Shown one piece after another: positions 8,820 to 18,264 of a stretch of DNA of 64,000 nt (positions are counted from its first letter, which is position 1; every line of letters begins with the position of its first letter). The DNA is taken from assembly GCA_963675925.2 (NCBI GenBank), contig CAXXIB010000007.1:1-64000 (forward strand), read 5' to 3'. Under the pieces are notes generated by a model that searched no databases, had not been told where the DNA came from, and saw only the letters and a list, made by a program, of their open reading frames with translations. The position numbers and the translations under genes were made by a program. The stretch is from CAXXOK01 sp963675925 (GTDB taxonomy: Bacteria; Bacillota; Clostridia; Christensenellales; Aristaeellaceae).

Positions 8820-10226
8820 ATGTCCTATGATCTCATCGTAATCGGTTCCGGCCCCGGCGGCTATGTCTGCGCGGTCAAGGCGTCGCAGCTCGGCCTGAAG
8901 GTCGCCGTTGTCGAAAAGCGCGCCACCTATGGCGGCACCTGCCTGAACATCGGCTGCATCCCGTCCAAGGCGCTGCTGCATGCCTCCGAGCAGTACGCCC
9001 ATGCCGCCCATGGCATGGAAAGCCTCGGCATCAAGCTTTCCGGCGTCGAACTCGATCATGCGAAGCTGATGGGCCATAAGGACGCGGTGGTGAAGTCGAA
9101 TGTCGAAGGCGTTGCCTTCCTGTTCAAGAAGAACAAGATCGACGGCTTCCAGGGCACCGGCAAGGTCATCTCCGCCGGAAAGGTGCAGGTGACCAAGGAA
9201 GACGGCTCGACCGAAGAACTTGAGGCGAAGAACATCGTGATCGCAACCGGTTCCGATGTTGCCGGCATTCCCGGCGTCAACGTCGATATCGATGAAGAGA
9301 CCATCGTGTCTTCCACCGGTGCGATTGCGCTGAAGAAGGTGCCGGAAAAGCTGGTCGTCGTCGGCGGCGGCGTGATCGGGCTTGAACTTGGCTCGGTCTG
9401 GTCGCGCCTTGGCGCCAAGGTTACTGTCGTTGAATTCCTCGACAAGATCCTGGGTCCTATGGATGGCGAGGTTTCCAAGCAGTTCCAGAAGATGTTGACC
9501 AAGCAGGGCCTCGAATTCAAGCTCTCGGCCAAGGTGACGGCGGTTGAAAAGACCGATGGCGGCGCCAAGGTGGCGTTCGAGCCGGTCAAGGGCGGCGACG
9601 CCGAAACGCTCGATGCCGATGTCGTGCTGATTTCGACAGGCCGCAAGCCCTACACCGATGGGCTTGGCCTTGAAGAGGCGGGCGTTAAGCTCGATGAACG
9701 CGGTCGCGTTGAAATCGATGGCCATTACAAGACCAATGTCGATGGCATCTATGCAATCGGCGATGTGGTCAAGGGGCCGATGCTCGCCCACAAGGCCGAG
9801 GACGAGGGCGTCGCGCTTGCCGAGATCCTCGCCGGTCAGGCCGGCCATGTGAATTATGACGTGATCCCGAGCGTGGTCTACACCCAGCCGGAAGTCGCCT
9901 CCGTCGGCAAGACCGAGGAAGAGCTGAAGAAGGATGACGTTGCCTACAATGTCGGCAAATTTCCGTTCATGGCCAATGGCCGTGCGCGCGCCATGGAAGC
10001 CACCGATGGTTTCGTCAAGGTGCTCGCGGATAAGGAAACCGACCGCGTGCTCGGCGTCCACATCGTCGGCTTCGGCGCAGGCGAGATGATCCACGAGGCC
10101 GCGGTGCTGATGGAGTTCGGCGGCTCGGCGGAAGACCTTGGCCGCACCTGCCACGCCCACCCGACCATGTCGGAAGCGGTCAAGGAAGCAGCGCTCGGCG
10201 CATTCTTCAAGCCGATTCACCTGTAA
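8820..10226 (+). CDS. lpdA: dihydrolipoyl dehydrogenase (E3)
   Basis: The 468-residue flavoenzyme reoxidises the dihydrolipoyl arm of SucB with NAD. It shows the FAD-binding GSGPGGYVCAVKA at the N-terminus, the redox disulfide in GGTCLNIGCIPSK, an NAD-binding GGGVIGLELG near residue 183, the second FAD site GDVVKGPMLAHKAEDEG and the C-terminal catalytic HAHPTMSEA. An AGAAGG sequence precedes the ATG. This is the E3 partner for the sucAB genes upstream. Confidence 0.97.
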   Translation: MSYDLIVIGSGPGGYVCAVKASQLGLKVAVVEKRATYGGTCLNIGCIPSKALLHASEQYAHAAHGMESLGIKLSGVELDHAKLMGHKDAVVKSNVEGVAFLFKKNKIDGFQGTGKVISAGKVQVTKEDGSTEELEAKNIVIATGSDVAGIPGVNVDIDEETIVSSTGAIALKKVPEKLVVVGGGVIGLELGSVWSRLGAKVTVVEFLDKILGPMDGEVSKQFQKMLTKQGLEFKLSAKVTAVEKTDGGAKVAFEPVKGGDAETLDADVVLISTGRKPYTDGLGLEEAGVKLDERGRVEIDGHYKTNVDGIYAIGDVVKGPMLAHKAEDEGVALAEILAGQAGHVNYDVIPSVVYTQPEVASVGKTEEELKKDDVAYNVGKFPFMANGRARAMEATDGFVKVLADKETDRVLGVHIVGFGAGEMIHEAAVLMEFGGSAEDLGRTCHAHPTMSEAVKEAALGAFFKPIHL

Positions 10227-10355
10227 GGCCGGGAGGCTGGTTTTCTCCGCCCTTCATTAAACCTTCGTTAGCTATGAAAGTGCGGCTTGCTTTGCAGGCC
10301 GCATTTTCGTTTGATGGAGCATCTCTCTAAGGCCTTGATTAAAAGGATAAATCTT

Positions 10356-10853
10356 GTGCGTGATACTCCAGTTTCCTTTTCGGTTCCGCAGCGTGTCCTG
10401 CATTGGGTCATGGCGCTGCTGGTTCTGTTCAATCTAATTTTTTCTGACAATATGGAGCAGTGGGCCCACCTGTTTTTCAAGGGCGATGCCATCTCGGCGG
10501 ACGTCGTGAATGCAGCCAATATCCACGCTTATGTCGGTATCACCATACTGGTTCTCGCGCTCATAAGGCTGTCGCTTCGTTTCATTCAGGGCGTGCCGCC
10601 CGAACCGGAAGCCGAACCGCCCTTCTTCCGCATGGTGGCGAAGATCGCCCACGCGACATTCTATCTTCTGTTTATCGTCATGCCGCTCAGCGGCATGGCC
10701 GGCTATTATCTCGGCAATGGGATCGCTGCCGAAATTCACGGCGGCGTGCTGAAAGCGTTGATGTGGATTTTGATCGTCGGCCATATCGGCGCTGTCGCCG
10801 TTCATCATTTCTACTGGAAGACCAATATTCTCAAGCGGATGACGAGCGGCTGA
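10356..10853 (+). CDS. cytochrome b561 family protein
   Basis: The protein has about 165 residues with four predicted membrane helices and conserved His residues in VLHWVMALL, NIHAYVG, KIAHATFYLL and GHIGAVAVHH, the pattern of the bacterial di-haem cytochrome b561 family (electron transfer from quinol in the inner membrane). I prefer the GTG at 10356, because AAGGA lies 8-12 bases upstream; ATG codons at 10287 and 10314 in the same frame lack a site. It is followed at once by a convergent small gene on the other strand. Confidence 0.87.
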   Translation: MRDTPVSFSVPQRVLHWVMALLVLFNLIFSDNMEQWAHLFFKGDAISADVVNAANIHAYVGITILVLALIRLSLRFIQGVPPEPEAEPPFFRMVAKIAHATFYLLFIVMPLSGMAGYYLGNGIAAEIHGGVLKALMWILIVGHIGAVAVHHFYWKTNILKRMTSG

Positions 10854-10857
10854 AGCG

Positions 10858-11001
10858 TCAGTGGCAATGCACCTTGCCAACCTTCTTTTCCATATGACAG
10901 CATTTGCCCGGCGGCGAACTCTTGCGGCAGCCGCCGCCATGGGCAAAGGCGGAAGATGTTGAAATCAGGACGATCATCATAGTCAGGATAAGCTTGCTCA
11001 T
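10858..11001 (-). CDS. small secreted Cys/His-rich peptide
   Basis: This 47-residue reading frame starts at an ATG preceded by a strong AAGGAGG site 5 bases upstream. The first 20 or so residues are a clear signal peptide (Lys, hydrophobic core, STSSAFA before the predicted cleavage). The mature part is about 26 residues with four Cys and several His, ending KVGKVHCH. This looks like the small YHYH/HxH-type exported peptides seen in Rhizobiales. The Cys and His suggest metal binding, which is inference. It converges on the cytochrome b561 gene with a gap of 4 bases. Confidence 0.72.
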   Translation of the reverse strand: MSKLILTMMIVLISTSSAFAHGGGCRKSSPPGKCCHMEKKVGKVHCH

Positions 11002-11154
11002 TCCATCCTCCTTCCTTGGAGGGTGTAGTATCTCTATCTGTTTATCAAGCATTTTTCCGTATATTTTCCTTGGTTATTCAGTGTTCACGCAGGTGAATCT
11101 TAGGTTCAGGAAAAGTCACTCCTATCTTGCGGAAAAATCTGGTTGGCTGGCGGC

Positions 11155-12066
11155 ATGAAAGCATTTCGCATGGCCGCCGGTCCGTTGGCCGGCATCAGTC
11201 TGATTACATTTGCCGTCCTTGCTGCTGTCGTTCAGCGATGCGGTCGTCAAGCTTTCCGGCGCGCGTTTTACTTTGGCTCAACTGGTTCTGTTGCGTTCGC
11301 TGGGCGCGTGCGTGTTGCTGATTCTGATTGCCGTTGCCATGCGAGAGGCCACGCAAAGCCGTGCTCCGCTGTGGGTCACTTTGAGAAGCTTCGGCCTGAT
11401 GGCCATGTGGTTTTTCTATTATGCGGCCTTGCCGGTGCTGCCATTCGCGCTGGCTGCGGCATGTCTCTACACCGCGCCGCTCTGGATGGCGCTGCTTTCG
11501 CGGCTGCTTCTGGGCGAACGCCTTGGCCCGGTGCGGGTTGCCGCCGTCTGGCTTGGCGTCCTCGGCGTCTGTCTGGCCGTCAATCCGTTCGTGCAACCGC
11601 CGTCACCCTGGGTCTTGCTGCCGCTTGCCGCTGCCTTCTGCTATGCGCTTGCTGCCGTGATAACATGGAGCAAATGCCGGGAGGAGGGCGCCATAGCCAT
11701 GGCGCTCAACCTCAACGTAACGCTTGCCGCCGCCGCTTCCGGCCTTCTTGGCTGGCTGGCCGTTTCCGGCGGCAATAATCCCGGTTCGTTCGTCCTGGGC
11801 CTTTGGTCGCCGCTTTCGGCCGGCGACTGGGGCTTGCTCGGCCTGCTTTCCGTGCTGATGGTTGTCATCGCCACCGCGGTTGCCGGTGCCTACCGGCTTG
11901 CACCCCGCCCCCGTGATCGGACTCTTCGACAACGCCTATCTGGTTTTTGCGGCATTGTGGGAGCGTCTTGTTCTTCGACCAGATTCCGGGCGGGGTGGAG
12001 ATGGCCGGGATGGCGCTGATCCTTTCTGCGGCGATACTTGCGGCAATTGCCCCCGTGCCGACCTGA
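11155..12066 (+). CDS. EamA/DMT-family transporter (three frameshifts as sequenced)
   Basis: Joined across frames, the product is a 10-helix drug/metabolite transporter of about 300 residues. The N-terminal piece (MKAFRMAAGPLAGISLITFAVL) changes frame near 11219, where an extra T is likely, into LLSFSDAVVKLSG. The long middle frame (YTAPLWMALLSRLLLGERLG, AVNPFVQPPSPW) breaks near 11902 at a CCCC run, then reads PAPVIGLFDNAYLVFAALW. A third break near 11962 gives VLFFDQIPGGVEMAGMALIL to the TGA at 12064-12066. Each piece matches the expected order of the family with no missing segment, so one-base errors, or a very recent pseudogene, are the options. The substrate is unknown. Confidence 0.78.
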
Positions 12067-12235
12067 AAATGCCGCATATCCGCCCCGCTGCAATTAAAAA
12101 TATTTAATACATTGAAAATATTGCTAAAATAACAGGAATTTCATTATGCGGGCGGTCTGATGCGCGCTAGATGCCAGCCCGCGCAGAGACGTGAGCCCTC
12201 TACGTGAGTAATGTCGAAATCAGAGGATTACCGTC

Positions 12236-12496
12236 ATGAAGAAGATCATAGCACTTTCTCTTGCCACACTGATGGTCGGTTCGGGAGCAGCGCTTGCGGC
12301 CCAACCGTTCAATCCGAGCATGTATGGTCCCCGCCAGACGACGGCCGACCAGGAGATCGCCAGGATTGCCGCGCCCGGTACGGTCTACTCGACCCAGGTG
12401 GGCGATATCGCCGGCTGGCACGCCACTAAAACCTACCGGGTTCAGGCCAATGGCACACCAAAACTGATCGACTTTTCCTATAATAACAGCAATTGA
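12236..12496 (+). CDS. small secreted hypothetical protein
   Basis: The 86-residue protein has a clear signal peptide (MKKIIALSLATLMVGSGAALAA) and a polar mature part of about 64 residues with no Cys and no family I recognise. An AGAGGA site precedes the ATG. Preceding sequence (12067-12235) is AT-rich relative to its surroundings and probably holds its own promoter. A perfect hairpin-like CGCTCCGG repeat follows around 12517-12558 and may terminate it before the convergent xerC. Confidence 0.7.
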   Translation: MKKIIALSLATLMVGSGAALAAQPFNPSMYGPRQTTADQEIARIAAPGTVYSTQVGDIAGWHATKTYRVQANGTPKLIDFSYNNSN

Positions 12497-12562
12497 AAAC
12501 GGGAAGCCCCGCGACCGGAGCGCACCGGCGAACACGGTTTCGTCGACGCGCTCCGGTGTATG

Positions 12563-13500
12563 TTACTTGCGCGGATGCGCCCTGTCATAGATTTCCAGCA
12601 GGCGACCGGTATCGACACCGGTATAGACCTGGGTGGTGGAAAGGCTGGCATGGCCCAGCAGTTCCTGGATGGTGCGCAGGTCGCCTCCAGCCGCCAGAAG
12701 ATGCGTGGCGAAGGAATGGCGCAGCGCATGTGGCGTGGCCTTGTCGGAAAGGCCCAGCACGCCGCGCATCGCCTGCATTTCCCTCTGGATGATCGCGCTT
12801 TGCAGTTTCTTGCCGCGTGCGCCCAGAAACAGCGGTCTGCCGGCCTCCTGATGATAGGGGCAAAGCCTCAGATAGTCCTCAACGGCGGCGCGCGCTGCCG
12901 GCAGCAGCGGCACGATGCGGGGTCTTGTTGCCCTTGCCGGTAATGCGCAGACTGTCCGGCGCACCGGCAAAATCGCCTGGCGTCAGATCCAGCGCTTCGG
13001 AAATGCGCAGGCCACAGCCGTAAAGCAGGCAGAACACGGCGGCGTTGCGGGCGGCGATCCATGGCTCTTCGGCAAGCTGGTTGTCAGCGCGAGACAGCGC
13101 CACGGCATCGTTGGCATCAAGCGGTTTCGGCAGGGATTTTGGCTGTTTCGGTGCGCGCATGGCGCGCACAACCGGCGGCATTGGCAAGGCCGCGCTTTTC
13201 CAGCCAGCGCAGAAACGAACGAATGCCGGCGAGGTCGCGCGCAAGCGTTCGGGCCTCAGCGCCTTCCCGGCGGCGGTGCGCCAGATAGGCCCGAATATCG
13301 GCGGGGCGGAGCGAATCAATATCGCCAAGGCGCACGGGCCGGGCGATATGGTTGCACAGGAACAGCAGAAACTGACGCGTATCCCGTTCATAGGCATTGA
13401 CGGTATGGTCGGCGAGACGCCGCTCGGCAGCGAGCGTTGAAAGCCAGTCGCGTCTCAGCGCCATCAGAGCCTCGTCGGCCGGGATGAGAATATTTTCCAT
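12563..13500 (-). CDS. xerC: tyrosine recombinase XerC (two frameshifts as sequenced)
   Basis: The joined product of about 312 residues is a XerC-type site-specific recombinase, which resolves chromosome dimers with XerD at dif. It starts MENILIPADEALMALRRDWL with a SAM-like N-terminal domain. Frame changes occur near 13173 (an extra base, before RAMRAPKQPK) and near 12920 (GGGG run in the plus strand, TRIVPLLPAAR following). Catalytic residues are present in order: Arg in GCGLRISEAL, HALRHSFATHLL, and the Tyr nucleophile in STTQVYTGVD. Neighbouring priA and lpdA are the usual rhizobial context for xerC. Confidence 0.86.
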
Positions 13501-13696
13501 TGCACGACCGTCGCATTTCAAAGGCGATTCAGCGCCAGCGCTGGTCGGGCGTTCTGCCGTCTGCGCTTGACGAAATCTTGTCGGGCGTTGATCCTGCGCT
13601 AAATTGCGTTAGGAAAATACTAATGCGTGAGGGGGGCGTCATTGTCTTATCATATCGAGTTGGGATATAGACCATCCACCATTGACGGGACTTTGT

Positions 13697-14646
13697 ATGG
13701 CGCGCCGTGATTCCACTTCTGCATTGACGCATTTTGCCGAGACGATTGCGCTCGTCTCGCAGGGGCGTCCGGGCCATATCGTCGATACGCTGATCGCCGA
13801 GCGCGGCGAGAAGATCGTCCACAGCCCGTTCTGGCCGGTGATGCGGCCTTTCCTCTATGCGCTGCTCGGCTACAGCAAGGCCATGGAGTTCGTGACTGAG
13901 ACCCAGTCTTCGGATGGTTATGGCGTGTTTCAGTATCTTTCCGACATGCTCAAGCTCGACATCAATTGTCAGCGCATCGAACGCATTCCGGAAAAGGGGC
14001 GGGTTTCATCATGGTCTCCAACCATCCGACCGGAATTGCGGATGGCGTTGCCGTGTTCGACCTCCTGAAGGAACGCCGTCCAGATATGATGTTCTTCGCC
14101 AATCGCGATGCCGTCCGCGTCAATCCGCGTCTTGTCGAGATGATCATTCCGGTGGAGTGGCGCGAGGAATTCAAGAGCAAGCTCAAGGCGCGCGAAACCC
14201 TGCAGGTCACCAATAATGCAATCAAGGAGGAAAAGGCGATGGTGCTGTTTCCGTCCGGGCGCATTGCCTATTGGGGCGACGGCAAGCTCAATGAACGGCC
14301 ATGGAAAACCTCGGCCATCGGTTTTGCTCGCAAATATAATCTGCCGATTCTTCCGGTTCACCTCAAGGCGCGCAATTCCGGCCTTTTCTACTGGTTCGCC
14401 AAATGGTCGACCGAACTGCGCGACATGACCGTGTTTCATGAGCTTTTGAACAAGAAGGGCGACCGGTTCGATTTCACCATCGGTAAAATGATCATGCCGG
14501 ACGAGCTGCATGGCGATCCCGCCGATGTTACCACCGCGCTCGAAAATCACACCGTCCATGCCCTGGCCAGGGATCCGGATGCAGAGTTCGTCCTTCCGCC
14601 TGTTGCGGCGAAGGAAGAGGTCGCTGTCGGCAAGGGCGCGGCATAA
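13697..14646 (+). CDS. 1-acyl-sn-glycerol-3-phosphate acyltransferase-like protein (one frameshift)
   Basis: Two overlapping frames give one protein of about 316 residues. The first piece begins MARRDSTSALTHFAE. A missing base near 13992-14001 (GAAAAGGGGCGGG) shifts into GFIMVSNHPTGIADG, which holds the acyltransferase His...Asp motif, followed by the FPSGR motif and a C-terminal region ending VAVGKGAA. This is the PlsC-like glycerolipid/lysophospholipid acyltransferase fold, acting at the inner membrane face. The exact acyl acceptor is uncertain. It is divergent from xerC and lies 51 bases before priA. Confidence 0.82.
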
Positions 14647-14697
14647 TCGGAAAACGCCGCTTCACTTCGGTGATGCCGGCGGGCAAGCTTGCCAGTC

Positions 14698-16914
14698 ATG
14701 AACTCAGATTCGCTCGATCTTTTCGGTAAACCCGTGAACCCCGCCGTTCGCCGCAGCGTGCCCGTGATGGTGCCGCTGCCGGTTGACGGACCATATACCT
14801 ATGCCGTGCCCGATGGCATGGCGGTGATGGCAGGGTCGGTGGTGCAGGTGCCTGTCGGTCCGCGCAAGATGATCGGGATCGTCTGGGATGAGGTGTATGA
14901 TGCGGTCGCGGTCGACCCGAAGAAGCTTCGCGCGATCGAGCATGTCTTCGATTGCCCGCCGATCAGCGCGCAGATGCGCAAATTCATCAACTGGGTTGCG
15001 GGCTACACGCTGACGTCGCCGGGTCTGGTGGCGCGCATGGCGGTGAGAGCGCCGACAGCGCTCGAGCCCGAGCCCATGGTTGAGGGGCTGCGCCTGACCG
15101 GGGCCACGCCGGACCGGATGACGCCGGCGCGCACGCGCGTGCTGGAGCTGGCCTCGGACGGTTTTTCCTGGACGCGGCTGGGGCTGGCGCGCGCTGCTGG
15201 CGTCAGCGCCAGCGTGGTCGAAACCATGATGAAGCAGGGCGTGTTCGACACCATTTTCCTGCCGCCGCCACCCGCCGTGGGTGCGCCGGACCCGGATTAT
15301 GCGCCGCCGCAGCTTTCTGCCGATCAGCAGCTCGCGGCGGAAAAGCTGAAGGCCGCCGCAGGGCAGGGCTTTGGCGTGACGTTGATTGACGGCGTCACCG
15401 GTTCGGGCAAGACGGAAGTCTATTTCGAGGCGATTGCCGAAACGCTCCGGCAGGGCCGGCAGGTGCTGATCCTGTTGCCCGAAATCGCGTTGACATCGGC
15501 ATTTCTGGAGCGGTTCGAGGCTAGGTTTGGGGCAAAGCCGGGTGAGTGGCACTCGGAACTGGCGCCGCGTATGCGCGAAAAGGTCTGGCGGCAGACGGCA
15601 GAAGGGCGCATTCGCGTGGTTGCCGGCGCGCGTTCATCGCTGTTTCTGCCATTTGAGGATCTCGGCCTCATCATCGTTGATGAGGAGCATGACACCGCCT
15701 ACAAACAGGAAGACCGGGTGTTCTACAACGCCCGTGACATGGCGGTGGTGCGGGCCCGGATCGGCGATATCCCCGCCGTGCTCGCCTCGGCGACACCCTC
15801 CGTTGAAAGTCAGGTCAACGCGCTTGCCGGGCGCTATGAGCGGCTGCATCTGCCGGGCCGGTTTGCGGAAGCCGCGCTGCCGGATCTGAAGACGATCGAC
15901 ATGCGGCGCGACCCGCCGGCGCGCGGCGGGTTTCTGTCACCGGTGCTGCTGAAGGCGGTGGAAGGAACGGTCGGGCGCGGCGAGCAGGCGCTGCTGTTCC
16001 TCAACCGCCGTGGCTATGCGCCCCTGACGCTCTGCCGGGTCTGCGGCCACCGGTTCCAGTGCCCGAACTGTTCGAGCTGGCTGGTGGAGCATCGGTTTCG
16101 CGGTCAGTTGATGTGCCATCATTGCGGCCATGCCGAGCCGGTGCCGGAAGCCTGCCCCGAATGCGGTACGCTCGATCATCTGGTGGCCTGCGGGCCGGGG
16201 GTGGAGCGGATTGCCGAGGAGGTGGAGCAGCATTTTCCCGAAAAGCGCACCATCGTGCTGTCATCGGATCTTTCCGGCGGCGTCAAGCGGTTGCGGCTGG
16301 AGTTGGAAGCCGTGGCCAATGGTGAAGCGGATATCATTATCGGCACCCAGCTTGTCGCCAAGGGGCACAACTTTCCGCTGATGACGCTGGTGGGCGTGAT
16401 CGATGCCGATATCGGCCTTGCAAACGGGGACCCGCGCGCGGCCGAGCGAACCTTTCAACTGCTGGCGCAGGTCACGGGGCGCGCCGGGCGGACGGGATTG
16501 AAGAGCCAGGGGTTGATCCAGACCTACCAGCCGATGCACCCGGTCATGCGGGCAATCATTTCAGGCGAGGCCGAGGGGTTTTACGCGCGCGAGATCAGGG
16601 AACGCGAAAAAAGCGGTCTGCCGCCCTTCGGCAGGCTCGCCTCCGTCATCATCTCCGCTGAAACCCGAAGCGAGGCGGAAGTCCATGCACGCGGCCTTCG
16701 CGCCGCCGCGCCCCATAGCCGATCGATCTCGGTGCTTGGCCCGGCGGAAGCTGCCCTGGCGCTGATCCGGGGGCGTTACCGGTTCCGGCTTCTGGTGCAT
16801 GGCAGTCGGTCGGACGATCTCCAGTCGTTTCTGGTCGCGATGCTCGACAGGGGACCGAAGCCGCGCGGCACTGTTCGCGTTCAGCTCGACATTGACCCGC
16901 AGAGCTTTCTCTAG
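14698..16914 (+). CDS. priA: primosomal protein N' (replication restart helicase)
   Basis: The 738-residue PriA is a 3'-5' DNA helicase that reloads replication machinery at stalled forks. Visible parts: an N-terminal DNA-binding domain (about 20-120), Walker A GVTGSGKTEVY, DEEH in LIIVDEEHD, helicase motif SATPS, a zinc-binding cluster of eight Cys (CRVCGHRFQCPNC ... CHHCG ... CPECG) and the C-terminal helicase half with GRAGRTG. The ATG at 14698 is preferred; an in-frame TTG lies nine bases upstream. Length is normal and the frame intact. Confidence 0.96.
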   Translation: MNSDSLDLFGKPVNPAVRRSVPVMVPLPVDGPYTYAVPDGMAVMAGSVVQVPVGPRKMIGIVWDEVYDAVAVDPKKLRAIEHVFDCPPISAQMRKFINWVAGYTLTSPGLVARMAVRAPTALEPEPMVEGLRLTGATPDRMTPARTRVLELASDGFSWTRLGLARAAGVSASVVETMMKQGVFDTIFLPPPPAVGAPDPDYAPPQLSADQQLAAEKLKAAAGQGFGVTLIDGVTGSGKTEVYFEAIAETLRQGRQVLILLPEIALTSAFLERFEARFGAKPGEWHSELAPRMREKVWRQTAEGRIRVVAGARSSLFLPFEDLGLIIVDEEHDTAYKQEDRVFYNARDMAVVRARIGDIPAVLASATPSVESQVNALAGRYERLHLPGRFAEAALPDLKTIDMRRDPPARGGFLSPVLLKAVEGTVGRGEQALLFLNRRGYAPLTLCRVCGHRFQCPNCSSWLVEHRFRGQLMCHHCGHAEPVPEACPECGTLDHLVACGPGVERIAEEVEQHFPEKRTIVLSSDLSGGVKRLRLELEAVANGEADIIIGTQLVAKGHNFPLMTLVGVIDADIGLANGDPRAAERTFQLLAQVTGRAGRTGLKSQGLIQTYQPMHPVMRAIISGEAEGFYAREIREREKSGLPPFGRLASVIISAETRSEAEVHARGLRAAAPHSRSISVLGPAEAALALIRGRYRFRLLVHGSRSDDLQSFLVAMLDRGPKPRGTVRVQLDIDPQSFL

Positions 16915-16973
16915 ATAATGAACGGCAGCAAGGGGCGCAGCGTGCGCCCCGCAATGCAATCGAGGGGACTGCA

Positions 16974-17360
16974 ATGAGTTTTTACTGGCCGGATAGTTTC
17001 GTCGGACAGGTTGCGCTGTTCATGGCAATCGTGATCCTGATCTGGGGGCTGGTCGTGGCGCTGGCGCCGCTCAAGCTGCTGGGGATGACAGGGTTTTCCG
17101 GACTGAAGGTGGAAAACGGCGAGACCATTCATATCCGTTCGTTGATCGGCGGCACCTATGCGGCCATGTCGCTGATGGCGCTTCTGTTCGATCAGCCGAT
17201 GATCTACCGCACCTTCGGTCTGGCCCTGATTTTCGGTTTCCTGACCCGACTGCTGTGGATGGCGACGCTGAAGAGCCGGTCGATCAAGGGCGGGATATTC
17301 CTTGCCTGCCAGGTTGTGGCCGGCGTCTTCATGCTGCTCTACGGTCTAGGCTGGGCGTGA
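16974..17360 (+). CDS. four-helix membrane protein (DUF4345-like)
   Basis: The 128-residue protein is almost entirely hydrophobic with four predicted membrane helices (about residues 12-32, 50-70, 75-93 and 104-124). Overall size and layout resemble the DUF4345 family, but that assignment rests on pattern only. No catalytic motif is visible. It lies 59 bases after priA in the same direction. The ATP synthase genes begin about 340 bases downstream behind their own regulatory region. Confidence 0.6.
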   Translation: MSFYWPDSFVGQVALFMAIVILIWGLVVALAPLKLLGMTGFSGLKVENGETIHIRSLIGGTYAAMSLMALLFDQPMIYRTFGLALIFGFLTRLLWMATLKSRSIKGGIFLACQVVAGVFMLLYGLGWA

Positions 17361-17698
17361 CTGTGCGGGCAGGGCGGTGTGGCCACTGCTGCCGTCCGCA
17401 GGTGCGCCGATTTTGCAGGGCGGCCATGGTGTCGCTCAGATAGATCCATGTTTTGCGGCGCCTGCTTCAAAGTGCTGGAGTTTCAGGGGCTTTTGGGGAT
17501 TGTGACAAGAAACGCGCGCCAATGCCCTAAAGGGGCTTTGCGCGTGTTGCGAGTCGCTTTTACCTGTGCTAGACGGACCCCGACTATTGGGGAAGGCGGA
17601 ATTGATCACTGCCGTTCCCTCCGGGGATATTGTGAAGTTTTAAGGGTTGGAGACGGCGGCTGCGAGCACCGTTCCTGCCGGATTTGAAAAGGGAATTT
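17361..17698 (+). promoter_or_regulatory. upstream region of the atpHAGDC operon with a candidate promoter
   Basis: This 338-base gap has no convincing coding sequence. A candidate sigma-70-type promoter is TTGCGA at 17547-17552 and TAGACG at 17570-17575 with a 17-base spacer, about 125 bases before the atpH start. The match is moderate only. Co-directional genes on both sides mean read-through is also possible. Confidence 0.35.
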
Positions 17699-18264
17699 GT
17701 GCCTGTGGCGGACCTATCCCAATCTGTTTCGAGCGTTGCGCAGCGTTATGCCGCTTCGCTGTTCGAACTGGCCAAGGAAGAAAACAAGATCGACGCCGTT
17801 GGTGGCGATCTCGACCAGATCGACAAGATGCTCAAGGATAGCGATGACTTCCGGCGCCTTGTCATGAGCCCCGCTTTTACCGCCGATGAGCAGGTGAAGG
17901 CCGTGAGCGCTCTGCTGGAAAAGGCAAAGATCGGCGGGTACGCCGCCAATTTCATCAAACTGGTTGCCAGGAACCGCCGTCTGTTCGTCCTGCCGGGATG
18001 ATTACGGCCTATCGCGGCGCGGTTGCTGCTGACCGGGGCGAGATGACGGCTGAAGTGACGGTGGCGCATGCCCTGTCAAAGGAACAACAACAGGAATTGA
18101 AGACTGCGCTGAAGGATGTGACGGGCAAGGATGTCTCTCTCGATATCACCGAAGATGCGTCCCTTCTTGGCGGCATGATCATCAAGATCGGGTCGCGACA
18201 AATCGACACATCGCTGCGCACGAAACTCTCCAAACTTAAGCTTTCACTGAAAGAGGTTGGCTGA
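17699..18264 (+). CDS. atpH: F1F0 ATP synthase subunit delta (frameshift as sequenced)
   Basis: The delta subunit connects the F1 head to the peripheral stalk. I choose the GTG at 17699 (protein VPVADLSQSVSSVAQRYAASL), because AAGGGA lies six bases upstream and related proteins begin there. The frame breaks near 17997 at LPGMITAYRGAVAADRGE, where CCGGGATGATT probably lost one base of CCGGGCATGATT. The rest reads on to LSLKEVG. The joined length of about 188 residues is normal. The stop overlaps the atpA start by one base (TGATG). Confidence 0.9.
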
